64,000 nt of DNA from Herbaspirillum aquaticum (GTDB lineage: Bacteria; Pseudomonadota; Gammaproteobacteria; Burkholderiales; Burkholderiaceae_D): contig NZ_NJGV01000001.1 in NCBI RefSeq assembly GCF_002213425.1, forward strand, positions 1-64,000, given 5' to 3'. The translations under genes were made by a program, and so were the position numbers. Positions 17,739 through 26,200 of this stretch are shown piece after piece (position 1 is the stretch's first letter; each line of letters starts with the position of its first letter). The notes under the pieces are model-generated. The model did no database searches. It was not told where the DNA came from and was given only the letters and a program-made list of their open reading frames with translations.

Positions 17739-18512
17739 CTACCAAATCAGCTTGACTGCAACGCTCGTCAGCGTAATGGCCAGCAGGCCGCGCAAGAATT
17801 TCTCCGGCACCGCTCGCGCTGCGAGCGATCCGATGGTGATGCCCGGGACCGAACCCAGCAACAAGGTCGCCAGCAGTTCCCAGTTGATCGAACCCAGCCA
17901 CCAGTGGCCCAGTGCTGCAATGGCCGTCAGCGGTACGGCATAGGCGATGTCGGTGCCTGCAATTTCCGCCGGAGACAGGCGAGGATACAGCAACACGAGC
18001 AGGGTGGCGCCCACGGCACCGGCACCGATGGAAGAAATGGTCACCAGCGTGCCCAGCAGGGCACCTGCGGCGATGGTGGCGTTGGACAGCGTGGCACCTT
18101 GCAGCTGGCGCTGCGGATGGGCATTGAGCCAGGCTTGCATGCGCGCGCGAAACAGCAGGGCTATCACGGTCAGGAACACCGAGATCGCAATCGAATAGCG
18201 GATGGTCAGGGCAATGCCGTCGCTGACGGCACCGAAATGCTTGAGCAGCAGCGTGGTCACGAGTGCAGCGGGCAGGGCGCCGTAAGACAGGCGGCGCACC
18301 ACGTCCCAGCGTACCGTGCCCTTGAAGCGATGGGCCAGGGTGCCGGCGGTCTTGGTGGCAGAGGCGAACGCCAGGTCGGTGCCCACGGCCACCGAGGGAT
18401 GAATGCCGAACAGCAAGGTCAACAGCGGTGTCATGAGCGAGCCGCCACCGACCCCGGTCAGTCCGACCAGCAGTCCTACGGCAAATCCGCTTACTACATA
18501 AGAAACAGTCAT
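17739..18512 (-). CDS. TauE/SafE family sulfite exporter / anion permease
   Basis: A 257-aa integral membrane protein with about eight TM segments and the internal repeat of the TauE/SafE (TSUP) family: GLLVGLTGVGGGSLMTPLL near the N-terminus and SSIGAGAVGATLLVLLYPRL in the second half. Family members move sulfite, sulfoacetate or other sulfur anions. It is the first gene of the leftward sulfur block, 63 bp upstream of the sulfite reductase, and divergent from cysB. Sulfite or sulfate-related anion transport is inferred from context. Confidence 0.88.
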   Translation of the reverse strand: MTVSYVVSGFAVGLLVGLTGVGGGSLMTPLLTLLFGIHPSVAVGTDLAFASATKTAGTLAHRFKGTVRWDVVRRLSYGALPAALVTTLLLKHFGAVSDGIALTIRYSIAISVFLTVIALLFRARMQAWLNAHPQRQLQGATLSNATIAAGALLGTLVTISSIGAGAVGATLLVLLYPRLSPAEIAGTDIAYAVPLTAIAALGHWWLGSINWELLATLLLGSVPGITIGSLAARAVPEKFLRGLLAITLTSVAVKLIW

Positions 18513-18698
18513 AACACCTCGCCCATTAGTCTGCGAATCGTAATAAACTTATGTTTCAAACCAAACTACATAGTATTTATTTGCTTATATACGCCTTTGG
18601 CATATGGAAATGCGCCAAACGAGGCAGGTAAGGCCAGTGAGGCCGGCAAGGCAGGCGCGGGACGCCGCCGTACCATGTAGAAGCGAAGGAATTCCCAC
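18513..18698. promoter_or_regulatory. Divergent sulfur-operon / cysB promoter region
   Basis: A 186-bp region, notably AT-rich around 18535-18600, between the leftward sulfur operon and rightward cysB. CysB-type regulators bind degenerate AT-rich sites just upstream of cys promoters, so this is the expected CysB target. I cannot define the exact operator by eye. Confidence 0.55.
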
Positions 18699-19640
18699 AT
18701 GAATCTTCATCAATTCCGTTTCGTTCGTGAAGCGGTACGGCAGAACTTCAACCTCACGGAGGCCGCCAAGGCCCTGTACACCTCGCAGCCAGGCGTTTCC
18801 AAGGCCATCATCGAGCTGGAGGAAGAACTGGGCGTGGACATCTTCACCCGCCACGGCAAGCGGATTCGCGGCCTGACCGAGCCGGGCCGGGCGGTACTGC
18901 GCTCGGTGGAACTGATCATGCAGGAAGTGGATGGCCTGAAGCGCATCGGCAAGGAATTCGCTGCCCACGACAGCGGCAGTTTCACCATCGCCACCACCCA
19001 CACCCAGGCGCGCTATGCGCTGCCCAAGGTGGTGCAGGCCTTCACCCAAAAGTATCCGAAAGTGCATCTTTCTTTACTCCAGGGCAACCCCAAGCAGATC
19101 ACCGAGATGGTGCGCAACGACCAGGCGGACATTGCCATTGCCACCGAGGCACTGGCCTCAGGCGAGGGCCTGGTCTCGCTGCCTTGCTACCAGTGGGAGC
19201 ACGTGGTGGTGGTGCCGCCGGATCACCCCTTGCTGCAGTCCAAGAGCCTCACGCTCGAAGAGATCGCCGGCAATCCGCTCATTACCTATGACTCCGCCTT
19301 CAGCGGCCGCAGCAAGATCGATCATGCCTTCTCGCTGCGCCACCTGAAGCCGGACGTGGTGCTCGAAGCCATCGATGCCGACGTCATCAAGACCTATGTG
19401 GAGTTGGGCATGGGCGTGGGCATCATTGCCGGCATCGCCTTCGATGCCGAGCGTGACCGTGGCCTGCGCGCCATTCCGGCCGGCCACCTGTTCGGCACCA
19501 ATGTCTCGCGCGTGGCCTTGAAGCAAGGCGCTTATTTGCGAGGATATGTCTATACCTTCATCGAATTGCTGGCCCCGACCCTCAATCGCAAGCTCATTGC
19601 GCAGGTCATGGAAGGCGAGAAGGACATGTATGAACTTTAA
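18699..19640 (+). CDS. cysB: LysR-type cysteine regulon activator CysB
   Basis: A 313-aa LysR-type regulator. The N-terminal winged HTH (MNLHQFRFVREAVRQNFNLT, then SQPGVSKAIIELEEELGVDIF) matches CysB/Cbl. The ligand domain has FTIATTHTQARYALP, a motif of the sulfate/thiosulfate-binding pocket, and the C-terminus has the ALKQGAYLRGYVYTFIELLAP stretch. CysB binds O- or N-acetylserine and activates sulfate assimilation. Its divergent position next to the cys block makes those genes its probable targets. Confidence 0.95.
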   Translation: MNLHQFRFVREAVRQNFNLTEAAKALYTSQPGVSKAIIELEEELGVDIFTRHGKRIRGLTEPGRAVLRSVELIMQEVDGLKRIGKEFAAHDSGSFTIATTHTQARYALPKVVQAFTQKYPKVHLSLLQGNPKQITEMVRNDQADIAIATEALASGEGLVSLPCYQWEHVVVVPPDHPLLQSKSLTLEEIAGNPLITYDSAFSGRSKIDHAFSLRHLKPDVVLEAIDADVIKTYVELGMGVGIIAGIAFDAERDRGLRAIPAGHLFGTNVSRVALKQGAYLRGYVYTFIELLAPTLNRKLIAQVMEGEKDMYEL

Positions 19641-19675
19641 GTCCCGGCGCCGGGCAGCGCGCCAGGCCTGAAGCA

Positions 19676-19707
19676 AAACGGCCGGATCCTTGCAGATCCG
19701 GCCGTTT
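19676..19707. terminator. Bidirectional terminator between cysB and cheA
   Basis: A perfect 13-bp stem (AAACGGCCGGATC 19676-19688 with GATCCGGCCGTTT 19695-19707) sits between the convergent cysB and cheA genes. The stem ends in A/T runs on both sides, so it can work in either direction. Confidence 0.82.
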
Positions 19708-19732
19708 GCATTTGCAGCTGTTGGCGCGAGCC

Positions 19733-21634
19733 TTATGCCACTGCCGTGCGCTCCAGGTCGCGGCAGCCATCGAGCAGGAAGGACAAGCCCACCACCAGCA
19801 CCAGTTCACCTTCGGCCGAACGGGCCGTGCCGGTGATGCCGGCGGTGTGGATGGCGGTCAGCGGCTTGATCACCAGGTCGGCCGTGCCTTCCACCGATTC
19901 CACGCCCAGGATGTAGGGGTGCGGAACCGCCATGACGATACCCACGCGCTCATTGCCCGGCTCGTAGCCCAGCACGCCGGCCAGCGAATTGACCGGCAGT
20001 GGCCGGCCCTGGTCGCGCAGCACCGGGGCGCCGCCGACTTCGTCGAAGGTCTCGGGCAGTTCGACCACGCGCTCCACCACCGCCATGGGCAGGGCCAACG
20101 GGGCACCGGCACAGCGCACCAGCATGGTCGGGATGATCGACAGTTCGATGGGCAGGCGGATCGAGAACTTGGTCCCCTTGCCAATCGTGGATTCGATGCG
20201 GATGGTGCCGCGATGCTTTTCCACCGCCGTCTTGACCACGTCCATGCCCACGCCGCGCCCGGAGACGCTGGAAGCCACTTCCTTGGTCGAGAATCCGGGC
20301 AGGAACACCAGCTGCAAGGCTTCATCCGCGGTCAGCGCCTGGTGCTCGTTGATCAGGCCCTTGGCCAGCGCCTTGCTGCGCAGCATGTCAGGGTCCATGC
20401 CCTTGCCGTCATCGAAGACTTCGATCATCACGCTGCTGCCGGCCTGCCAGGCGTTGAGCGAGATGGTGGCCTTGTTGGGCTTGCCGGCGGCGGCGCGGTC
20501 CACTTCGATGCCGTGGTCCAGCGAGTTGCGCAGCATGTGCACCAGCGGGTCGTAGAGGCTGTCCACCACCACGCGGTCGACTTCGGTTTCGGCACCGGTG
20601 ATGACCAGGTCCACGTCCTTGCCCAGGTCCTTGGCCAGTTCACGGACCAGTCGGGGGAATTTCTGGAACAGGCGGCCCACCGGCTGCATGCGCGTGGACA
20701 GCGTGGCGCGTTGCAGTTCGCTGGAGTAGCGCGAGGCGCGGCCCAGGGTTTCGGCCAGGGTCGACATCAGTGCTGCCGCAGTCCCTTCGAACTTGAACTG
20801 CTGCAGCTTTTCCAGCAGCACGGCAGCCTGGTTGGCGGCCTGCACCGATTCGCCGGCCACTTCCAGCAGGGCGTCCAGCTTGACGGCATCGATACGGATG
20901 CTTTCTTCCTTGGCCCCGCCAGGGGAGTCGGTGGCGCGGCGATTCTGCTGGACCGGGGCGGCGGCCTTGGGCTCGCCATCGGCGGCAGCGGCAGGAGCGG
21001 CAGCGGGCGCCGCCGCAGGCGCGGCCGGGGCAGCGCTGGCGCTGCTCTCGGCGGCAGCCGGTGCAGCCACGGCAGCACCGGGCACCAGCGCCTGATACAG
21101 CGCGGGCCAGTCCAGTTCGCCATTCTTCATCACGCTGGCACTGCCATCGACGCTGGCTGCCGCAGCGGGGGCTGCTGCCACCGGCTCGGCCGCGGGTGCC
21201 GCTGCCGCCGGGGCAGGTGCAGCCGCGGCGGGTGCCGGCGCTTCGCTCTTGCCTTCGATGGCCTGGGTCAGGATGTCTTTCAGTTCCGCCGGCATCGAGG
21301 CCAGGCTGTCGGGCGCGGCGCCGTTGGACAATTCGTTCAACTGGTCGGCCACGAAGCCGCTGGCCTGCAGCGCAGCTTCGATGGCCAGCGGCGTGACCGG
21401 GGCCTTGCCGGTGCGCAGCGCATCGAACAGGTTTTCGGTCAGGTGGCAGGCCGACACCATGGCCGGCAGGTTCACGAACCCGGCGCCACCCTTGATGGTG
21501 TGGAATGCGCGGAAGACCGCGTTGAGGATTTCAAGGTCATCAGGATGTCGTTCCAGCGTCAGCAAGTGCTCTTCCACGTTGGTGGCGAGCTCCAACGCTT
21601 CAACGACAAAATCCTTGAGCATTTCGTCATCCAT
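19733..21634 (-). CDS. cheA: Chemotaxis histidine kinase CheA
   Basis: A 633-aa sensor kinase that autophosphorylates and donates phosphate to CheY/CheB. An N-terminal HPt domain carries phospho-acceptor His45 (FRAFHTIKGG). A long Ala/Pro linker (~130-235) follows in place of an obvious P2 domain. Then come the dimerisation helices, the HATPase domain with N-box HMLRNSLDHGIE, G1 DDGKGMD and G2 GRGVGMDVV, and a C-terminal CheW-like domain. ATG 21634 shares a base with the cheZ stop (TAATG). No receptor, cheW or cheY is adjacent. Confidence 0.95.
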   Translation of the reverse strand: MDDEMLKDFVVEALELATNVEEHLLTLERHPDDLEILNAVFRAFHTIKGGAGFVNLPAMVSACHLTENLFDALRTGKAPVTPLAIEAALQASGFVADQLNELSNGAAPDSLASMPAELKDILTQAIEGKSEAPAPAAAAPAPAAAAPAAEPVAAAPAAAASVDGSASVMKNGELDWPALYQALVPGAAVAAPAAAESSASAAPAAPAAAPAAAPAAAADGEPKAAAPVQQNRRATDSPGGAKEESIRIDAVKLDALLEVAGESVQAANQAAVLLEKLQQFKFEGTAAALMSTLAETLGRASRYSSELQRATLSTRMQPVGRLFQKFPRLVRELAKDLGKDVDLVITGAETEVDRVVVDSLYDPLVHMLRNSLDHGIEVDRAAAGKPNKATISLNAWQAGSSVMIEVFDDGKGMDPDMLRSKALAKGLINEHQALTADEALQLVFLPGFSTKEVASSVSGRGVGMDVVKTAVEKHRGTIRIESTIGKGTKFSIRLPIELSIIPTMLVRCAGAPLALPMAVVERVVELPETFDEVGGAPVLRDQGRPLPVNSLAGVLGYEPGNERVGIVMAVPHPYILGVESVEGTADLVIKPLTAIHTAGITGTARSAEGELVLVVGLSFLLDGCRDLERTAVA

Positions 21635-22374
21635 TAGAACCCCAGGCTATCGAGTAAGTCGTCCACATCGTCCTGACCCATGGCCGTGCCGCCGACGGAA
21701 GGGCCATTCATCAGGGTGACCGGTTTGTCGGCATCGATCTGTGCCTTGACTTCCGGCGGTGCATTGTCGCGCAGCAACTGCGCCAGTTCACGCTCGGCAC
21801 TGGCGGTAATGGCCACGATCTTCTTGATCAGCTGGCCGGTGATGTCCTGGAAATCCTGGGCCATCATGATTTCCAGCATGCGTGCCTTTTCGGCTTCGGT
21901 CGATTCCAGCACCGCGTTGGAAAACTGCTGCGAGTCGCCGGCCAGCGCCTTGAATTCGTCGATGCTCATCTGGCCGGCATAGAGCTTGGTCCAGCGGGCG
22001 TTGATGTCCTTGGCTTGTTCCTGCAGGCGGTCCTGGGCAGGCATGCCCGAATCCAGGGCATTGAGCACCTTGTTGGCGGCCTGCTCGGTGAGGGTGGCGA
22101 TGTGTTCCAGGCGGCTCTGGGCGTCCCCGATCTGTTCGGCCACGTCGGTGAGCGAACGATCGTAGCCCAGCTCGCGCATGGAGTCGTGCAGCAGGCGCAC
22201 GATACCGCCCAGGCGTTCATACATGGGCTTGTCGCTCTGGTCCTCCTGCTCGCCCGCAGCCGCTTCGTCGGTGCCGGCGGCGGTGGCCGCAGCAGCCGGC
22301 TCGGCGGTCATGCCCGGTAGCGTCTGCGAGGAAATTTCGTCAAACAATGCTTCCAGATCAACGTCGTCGCTCAT
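21634..22374 (-). CDS. cheZ: CheY-P phosphatase CheZ
   Basis: A 246-aa protein that accelerates dephosphorylation of CheY-P. After an acidic/Ala-rich N-terminus (~1-50) the protein is a long helical hairpin containing the catalytic motif MAQDFQDITGQLIKKIV; the Asp and Gln equivalent to E. coli Asp143 and Gln147 are Asp177 and Gln181. It ends with the CheY-binding tail DDVDDLLDSLGF. ATG 22374 has GGGAGA upstream and is preferred over 22395. It is directly coupled to cheA, an unusual gene order. Confidence 0.93.
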   Translation of the reverse strand: MSDDVDLEALFDEISSQTLPGMTAEPAAAATAAGTDEAAAGEQEDQSDKPMYERLGGIVRLLHDSMRELGYDRSLTDVAEQIGDAQSRLEHIATLTEQAANKVLNALDSGMPAQDRLQEQAKDINARWTKLYAGQMSIDEFKALAGDSQQFSNAVLESTEAEKARMLEIMMAQDFQDITGQLIKKIVAITASAERELAQLLRDNAPPEVKAQIDADKPVTLMNGPSVGGTAMGQDDVDDLLDSLGF

Positions 22375-22879
22375 GATTACTGATTCTCCCAACAAAGGTG
22401 TGCGCTCGTCGGCGCACTGCTGTGCAAAGTTGCCCGTAGGCGGATCTAATGCGTCGTTCCGGGAGGCACAGCCACCACCACTTCCCCGATATCAGACTGA
22501 TATCGGCAGCCAGAGGCAGTCTCTGAAGGCCCGCAGACCACGACAACGTTCAGGATGACAGGTGAGGCCGGCCGACCACGCAAGGGTCCCCCGGTCGACG
22601 ATGCCATGGCGCCGAGTATAGGACCGCTTGCCGCTATCTCATCGGCCAAACAGCGAGTGAAATCCCCCATTTGTTTCCATTTTTCCGCCCCGGCACAGGA
22701 TGGAAACCACGGTTCAAATGTTTTTCGATAAAAAAATCGAATTTGTTCTATATAAAAGCACTGAGGATGAATTCTATCCGTCTTTTTCCTGAAAGCAATT
22801 GCGGCTATCCCGCTTGTGCTGATTTACATCATCCGGGGCGTTCGGCTTGTGGCCGCTACGCTGCACGCCTACAATGGCG
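22375..22879. other. Intergenic region upstream of cheZ and the B12 riboswitch
   Basis: About 500 bp without a convincing gene. It contains a GTGCGC/GCGCAC hairpin near 22398-22415 close to cheZ. Near 22700-22770 an AT-rich stretch with TATATAAA-like sequence is a good candidate promoter for the riboswitch/btuB transcript. Confidence 0.5.
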
Positions 22880-23125
22880 CGTTTTTGGTGCCCGCCGGCG
22901 TGTCCGCGCCGGCAGTTAAACGGGAAACACGCGCCTGTCCCCTGTGTAAAGCAGCAGGTCCGGCCAAGGTGTACTGCCCCCGCAACGGTAACCAGGTGCC
23001 GGCGACGATGCGCTGCGTCTCGCCGGCAAGACGCTCTTCCACGCCACTGTGTTTTTGCGCGAACCTTCACTTCGCCACATGGGAAGGCCGAGAGTCATGC
23101 CTGCAGTCCGGAGACCGGCCAGAAC
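22880..23125 (+). promoter_or_regulatory. Cobalamin (adenosylcobalamin) riboswitch
   Basis: The leader contains the conserved cobalamin-aptamer blocks in order: GGTGCC near 22888, GTTAAACGGGAAACAC near 22914-22931, the B12-box region TGCCCCCGCAACGGTAA near 22975-22991, CATGGGAAGGCCGAGAGTCATGCC near 23078-23102 in part, and the closing AGTCCGGAGACCGGCC at 23105-23120. It lies on the sense strand just upstream of btuB, so binding of cobalamin should repress the uptake operon. Outer boundaries are approximate. Confidence 0.93.
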
Positions 23126-23131
23126 AGGAGG

Positions 23132-23200
23132 AGGCTGCACAGTCAACGCTGGTGCGGTTTTCCGTTGATTGCAGCCTGCGGGGAGGCAGGCTGCACCTAT
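23132..23200 (+). promoter_or_regulatory. Riboswitch expression platform with competing hairpins
   Basis: Segment 23171-23179 (GCAGCCTGC) can pair with 23186-23194 (GCAGGCTGC), making a compact hairpin 24 nt before the btuB start. The overlapping segment 23163-23177 can instead pair with 23132-23148, making a longer hairpin directly after the aptamer. The two structures exclude each other, as expected for an on/off switch. The sequence after the second hairpin is only moderately U-rich, so termination versus translational control is not settled. Confidence 0.65.
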
Positions 23201-23217
23201 CTATTGCTTACATTTTC

Positions 23218-25194
23218 ATGCATATCGCTTATTTCCAGGCCCGCTGCCGCGGTCCTCGCCCCCGTTTTGCCCTGCGTACCACCGGCGCGCTGGTCCTCTC
23301 GGTCGTCGCCGCCGCCAGCCAGGCTGCCGATGCCGATGTGCCCCTGTCGGCCGTGGTGGTGTCAGCCTCGCGCTTTCCCAACGACCCGGCGTTTCCCCCG
23401 GTGGCGGCCACTGTCATCACCGCCGAGCAGATCCGCGATGCGGGTATCGACAACGCCAACGAAGCCATCCGCAAGCTGGGCGGCGTCTATGGGCGCCAGA
23501 GCCTGTCCGGCCCGCGCGACTTCCCGCTGGACCTGCGCGGCTTCGGGCCCAATGGCGACCAGAACATGGTGGTACTGGTCGATGGCGTGCGCATTTCCGA
23601 AAACGAATTGAGTACGCCCCTGTTGTCGGCCATTCCCATCGAGACCATCGAGCGCATCGAGATCGTGCGCGGCGGCAGCAGCGTGCTTTATGGCAGCGGC
23701 GCCACCGGCGGCACCATCCAGATCATCACGCGGCGCCCGCAGGCCAATGCGGTGCGCGGCACCTTCGTCGGCGAAGTCGGCAGCAATGGCCAGCGCGCCG
23801 GCCGGGCAGCGGTATCGCGCGGCTGGGACAACATGTCCATCGACGCCAGCTATGCCAAGTCGCATGCCGACAACTGGCGCGACAACAGCAAGTCCAATCA
23901 GGAAAACCTCAGCACCACCGTGCAATGGTTCGCCAGCGACTGGCGCTTCGGCCTGCGCGCCAACCTCGCGCGCTCTGATTTCGGCCTGCCCGGCAGCCTC
24001 ACGCAAGCCCAATACGAGGCCAATGCGCGCCAGACCAGCAAGCCGCTGGACCATGGCTCCTATGACAATGACAGCATCACTGCCTTCCTGGAGCGCCGCT
24101 TCGGCAGCTTCGACGTGGCGGCCGAGCTGTCGCATCGCGAGAAGATTTCGCGCTCCACCTATGTGAGCAGCGGCTCCACGGCGCAAGCCAATATCCGGAC
24201 CACCCAGTTTTCGCCGCGCCTGCGCCATGTGATCGACAGCGGCGCGTGGAAGAACGAGGCCATTGCCGGGGTGGACCTGGCCGAATGGAGTTCGGCCACC
24301 AATGCCAGCTATGGCAACAGCGATGCCTCCCAGCATTCGAAGGCGCTGTACCTGCGCGATGAAATCGAGTTTGACCGCAACGCCCGCCTCGCGGGTGGCG
24401 TGCGCCGCGAGCAGTTCACCCAGCAGAGCGTTTCCGGCGCCTATGGCCGCAACAGCGCGGTCAACGCCTGGGACCTGCAGGCCAGCTATGCGCCGTTGCC
24501 GCTGCTGCGCGGTTTCGTCAAGACCGGCCAGAGTTTCCGCCTGGCGACCGCCGACGAGAACGGCTTTACCGCCTTGCCCAGCGGCGCGGTCCTCAAACCG
24601 CAGCGTTCGCATGACCTGGAACTGGGCGCGACCTTGGGCAATACGGCGCGCCAGGTGACGCTGCGCTGGTTCCGCCATCGCGTGCGCGACGAACTGTATT
24701 ACGACCCGACCGCCAATGGCGGCTTCGGGGCCAACAGCAACCTGGCCCCGACCCGTCACCAGGGCGTGGAGCTGGAAGCGCGCGTGCAGCTGACCGGGAC
24801 GCTCGGCTGGAATGCCACCTACCAGCACATCGACGCCCGTTTCGACCAGGGCGACAACAGCGGCAAGCAGCTTGCGCTGGTGCCGGCCAATACGCTGTCG
24901 ACGCGCCTGAACTGGAAGTCGGGCCCGCAGAGTGCCGACGTGGGCGCACGCTGGGTGGACCGCCAGCGCATGGGCAACGACTTTGCCAACACCTGCGCGC
25001 GCATGCCGTCCTTCACGACCTTCGATGCCCGCTATGCGGTGCGGGTGAGCGCCTGGGAATTTGCCGTGACCGGCACCAATCTGGCCGACCGCAAGTATTA
25101 CTCGCAGGCCTATGACTGCAGCGGCGGTTCGGTCTCCGGCATCTACCCGGAAGACGGACGGGCAGTAAAATTCACCGCCCGCTACGACTTCTGA
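23218..25194 (+). CDS. btuB: TonB-dependent vitamin B12 receptor BtuB
   Basis: A 658-aa outer-membrane receptor. Its signal peptide includes TTGALVLSVVAAASQA with cleavage near ADA. The TonB box is probably in SAVVVSASRF. The plug domain (~55-160) has the DLRGFGPNGDQNMVVLVDGVR and RGGSSVLYGSGATGG stretches, and a 22-strand barrel follows to the terminal Phe (FTARYDF). The upstream cobalamin riboswitch and downstream btuCD fix the substrate as cobalamin or a related corrinoid. ATG 23218 is used. The frame continues upstream through the riboswitch to 22816, but that part is RNA, not protein. Confidence 0.95.
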   Translation: MHIAYFQARCRGPRPRFALRTTGALVLSVVAAASQAADADVPLSAVVVSASRFPNDPAFPPVAATVITAEQIRDAGIDNANEAIRKLGGVYGRQSLSGPRDFPLDLRGFGPNGDQNMVVLVDGVRISENELSTPLLSAIPIETIERIEIVRGGSSVLYGSGATGGTIQIITRRPQANAVRGTFVGEVGSNGQRAGRAAVSRGWDNMSIDASYAKSHADNWRDNSKSNQENLSTTVQWFASDWRFGLRANLARSDFGLPGSLTQAQYEANARQTSKPLDHGSYDNDSITAFLERRFGSFDVAAELSHREKISRSTYVSSGSTAQANIRTTQFSPRLRHVIDSGAWKNEAIAGVDLAEWSSATNASYGNSDASQHSKALYLRDEIEFDRNARLAGGVRREQFTQQSVSGAYGRNSAVNAWDLQASYAPLPLLRGFVKTGQSFRLATADENGFTALPSGAVLKPQRSHDLELGATLGNTARQVTLRWFRHRVRDELYYDPTANGGFGANSNLAPTRHQGVELEARVQLTGTLGWNATYQHIDARFDQGDNSGKQLALVPANTLSTRLNWKSGPQSADVGARWVDRQRMGNDFANTCARMPSFTTFDARYAVRVSAWEFAVTGTNLADRKYYSQAYDCSGGSVSGIYPEDGRAVKFTARYDF

Positions 25195-25216
25195 TCCTCA
25201 CCTGACCCTGCCACCG

Positions 25217-26200
25217 ATGCGACGTTACCTGCCCGTGCTGTGCACCTTGCTGCTGCTGTCCCTGCTGGCCTTGTCGGCGGCGGTGCTGTGCGGCAGCACG
25301 GGCTGTTTGCGTGTCTCGGCCTCGGCCGACAACGTGGCGCTGCTGCTGTCGCTGCGCGTGCCGCGCGCGCTGACTGCCTTTGCGGTGGGCGGCGCGCTGG
25401 CCTTGTCGGGGGCGCTGATGCAGGTGCTGTTGCGCAATCCGTTGGCCGATCCTTATGTGCTGGGGCTGTCCGGGGGATCGGCCGCCGGCGCCTTGCTGGC
25501 CATGCTGGCGGCACTGCGGCTGGGATGGCCCTTGCAGGCGGTGACGGCGCCGGGCGCTCTGCTGGGCGCCGCGCTGGCCATGCTCCTGCTGTTCGGACTG
25601 GTGCGTTCCTCGCTGCGGCATCTGGCGATGTCGCCCTTGCTCTCCAGCCAGCGCCTGTTGTTGACCGGCGTGATGCTGGCTGCAGGGTTTGGCGCCGTCA
25701 TTTCCCTGGCCTTGTCCATCGCACCGGATGCGCAGTTGCGCGGCATGGTGTTCTGGCTCATTGGCGACCTCGATGATGCACGGCTGCTGCCCTTGGCGGC
25801 GCTGGTGCTGCTGCTGGCGCTGCTGTGGAGCTGGCGCCATGCAGCTTCGTTGAACCTGCTCGCGCGCGGCGACGCTTTCGCGCAATTGCTGGGTGTGCCG
25901 GTGCGGCGGCTGCGGGTGATGCTGCTGTGCGTAGCGGCAGCCTGTACCGCCTGTGCAGTGGCCATGGCCGGGACCATCGGCTTTGTCGGGCTGGTAGTGC
26001 CGCATGGTCTGCGGCTGCTGCTGGGCAATGACCAGCGCCTGCTGTTGCCGGCGTGCGTGCTGGCAGGCGGGGCGATGCTGAGCCTGGCGGACCTGCTGGC
26101 GCGCACGGTGGTGGCGCCCATCCAGCTGCCGGTGGGCGTGATCACGGCGCTGGTGGGGGTACCTCTTTTCCTGTGGCTGCTGGCGAGGAGCCGCCTGTGA
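25217..26200 (+). CDS. btuC: Cobalamin ABC transporter permease (FecCD/BtuC family)
   Basis: A 327-aa inner-membrane permease with about ten TM segments. It has FecCD-family signatures: LSLRVPRALTAFAVGGALALSGALMQ, RNPLADPYVLGLSGGSAAGA, and GTIGFVGLVVPHGLRLLLG with the coupling helix, ending in GVPLFLWLLARSR. It starts 22 bp after btuB and overlaps btuD by one base (TGATG at 26198-26202), so btuBCD form a riboswitch-controlled operon. Confidence 0.94.
   Translation: MRRYLPVLCTLLLLSLLALSAAVLCGSTGCLRVSASADNVALLLSLRVPRALTAFAVGGALALSGALMQVLLRNPLADPYVLGLSGGSAAGALLAMLAALRLGWPLQAVTAPGALLGAALAMLLLFGLVRSSLRHLAMSPLLSSQRLLLTGVMLAAGFGAVISLALSIAPDAQLRGMVFWLIGDLDDARLLPLAALVLLLALLWSWRHAASLNLLARGDAFAQLLGVPVRRLRVMLLCVAAACTACAVAMAGTIGFVGLVVPHGLRLLLGNDQRLLLPACVLAGGAMLSLADLLARTVVAPIQLPVGVITALVGVPLFLWLLARSRL

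Noticed and set aside
15732-18680. 982-codon plus-strand frame opposite the sulfite reductase
   Set aside because: Shadow of cysI, DUF934 and the TauE-like gene on the minus strand, all with clear family motifs.
22816-23217. In-frame N-terminal extension of btuB
   Set aside because: It translates the cobalamin riboswitch; the signal peptide begins at 23218.
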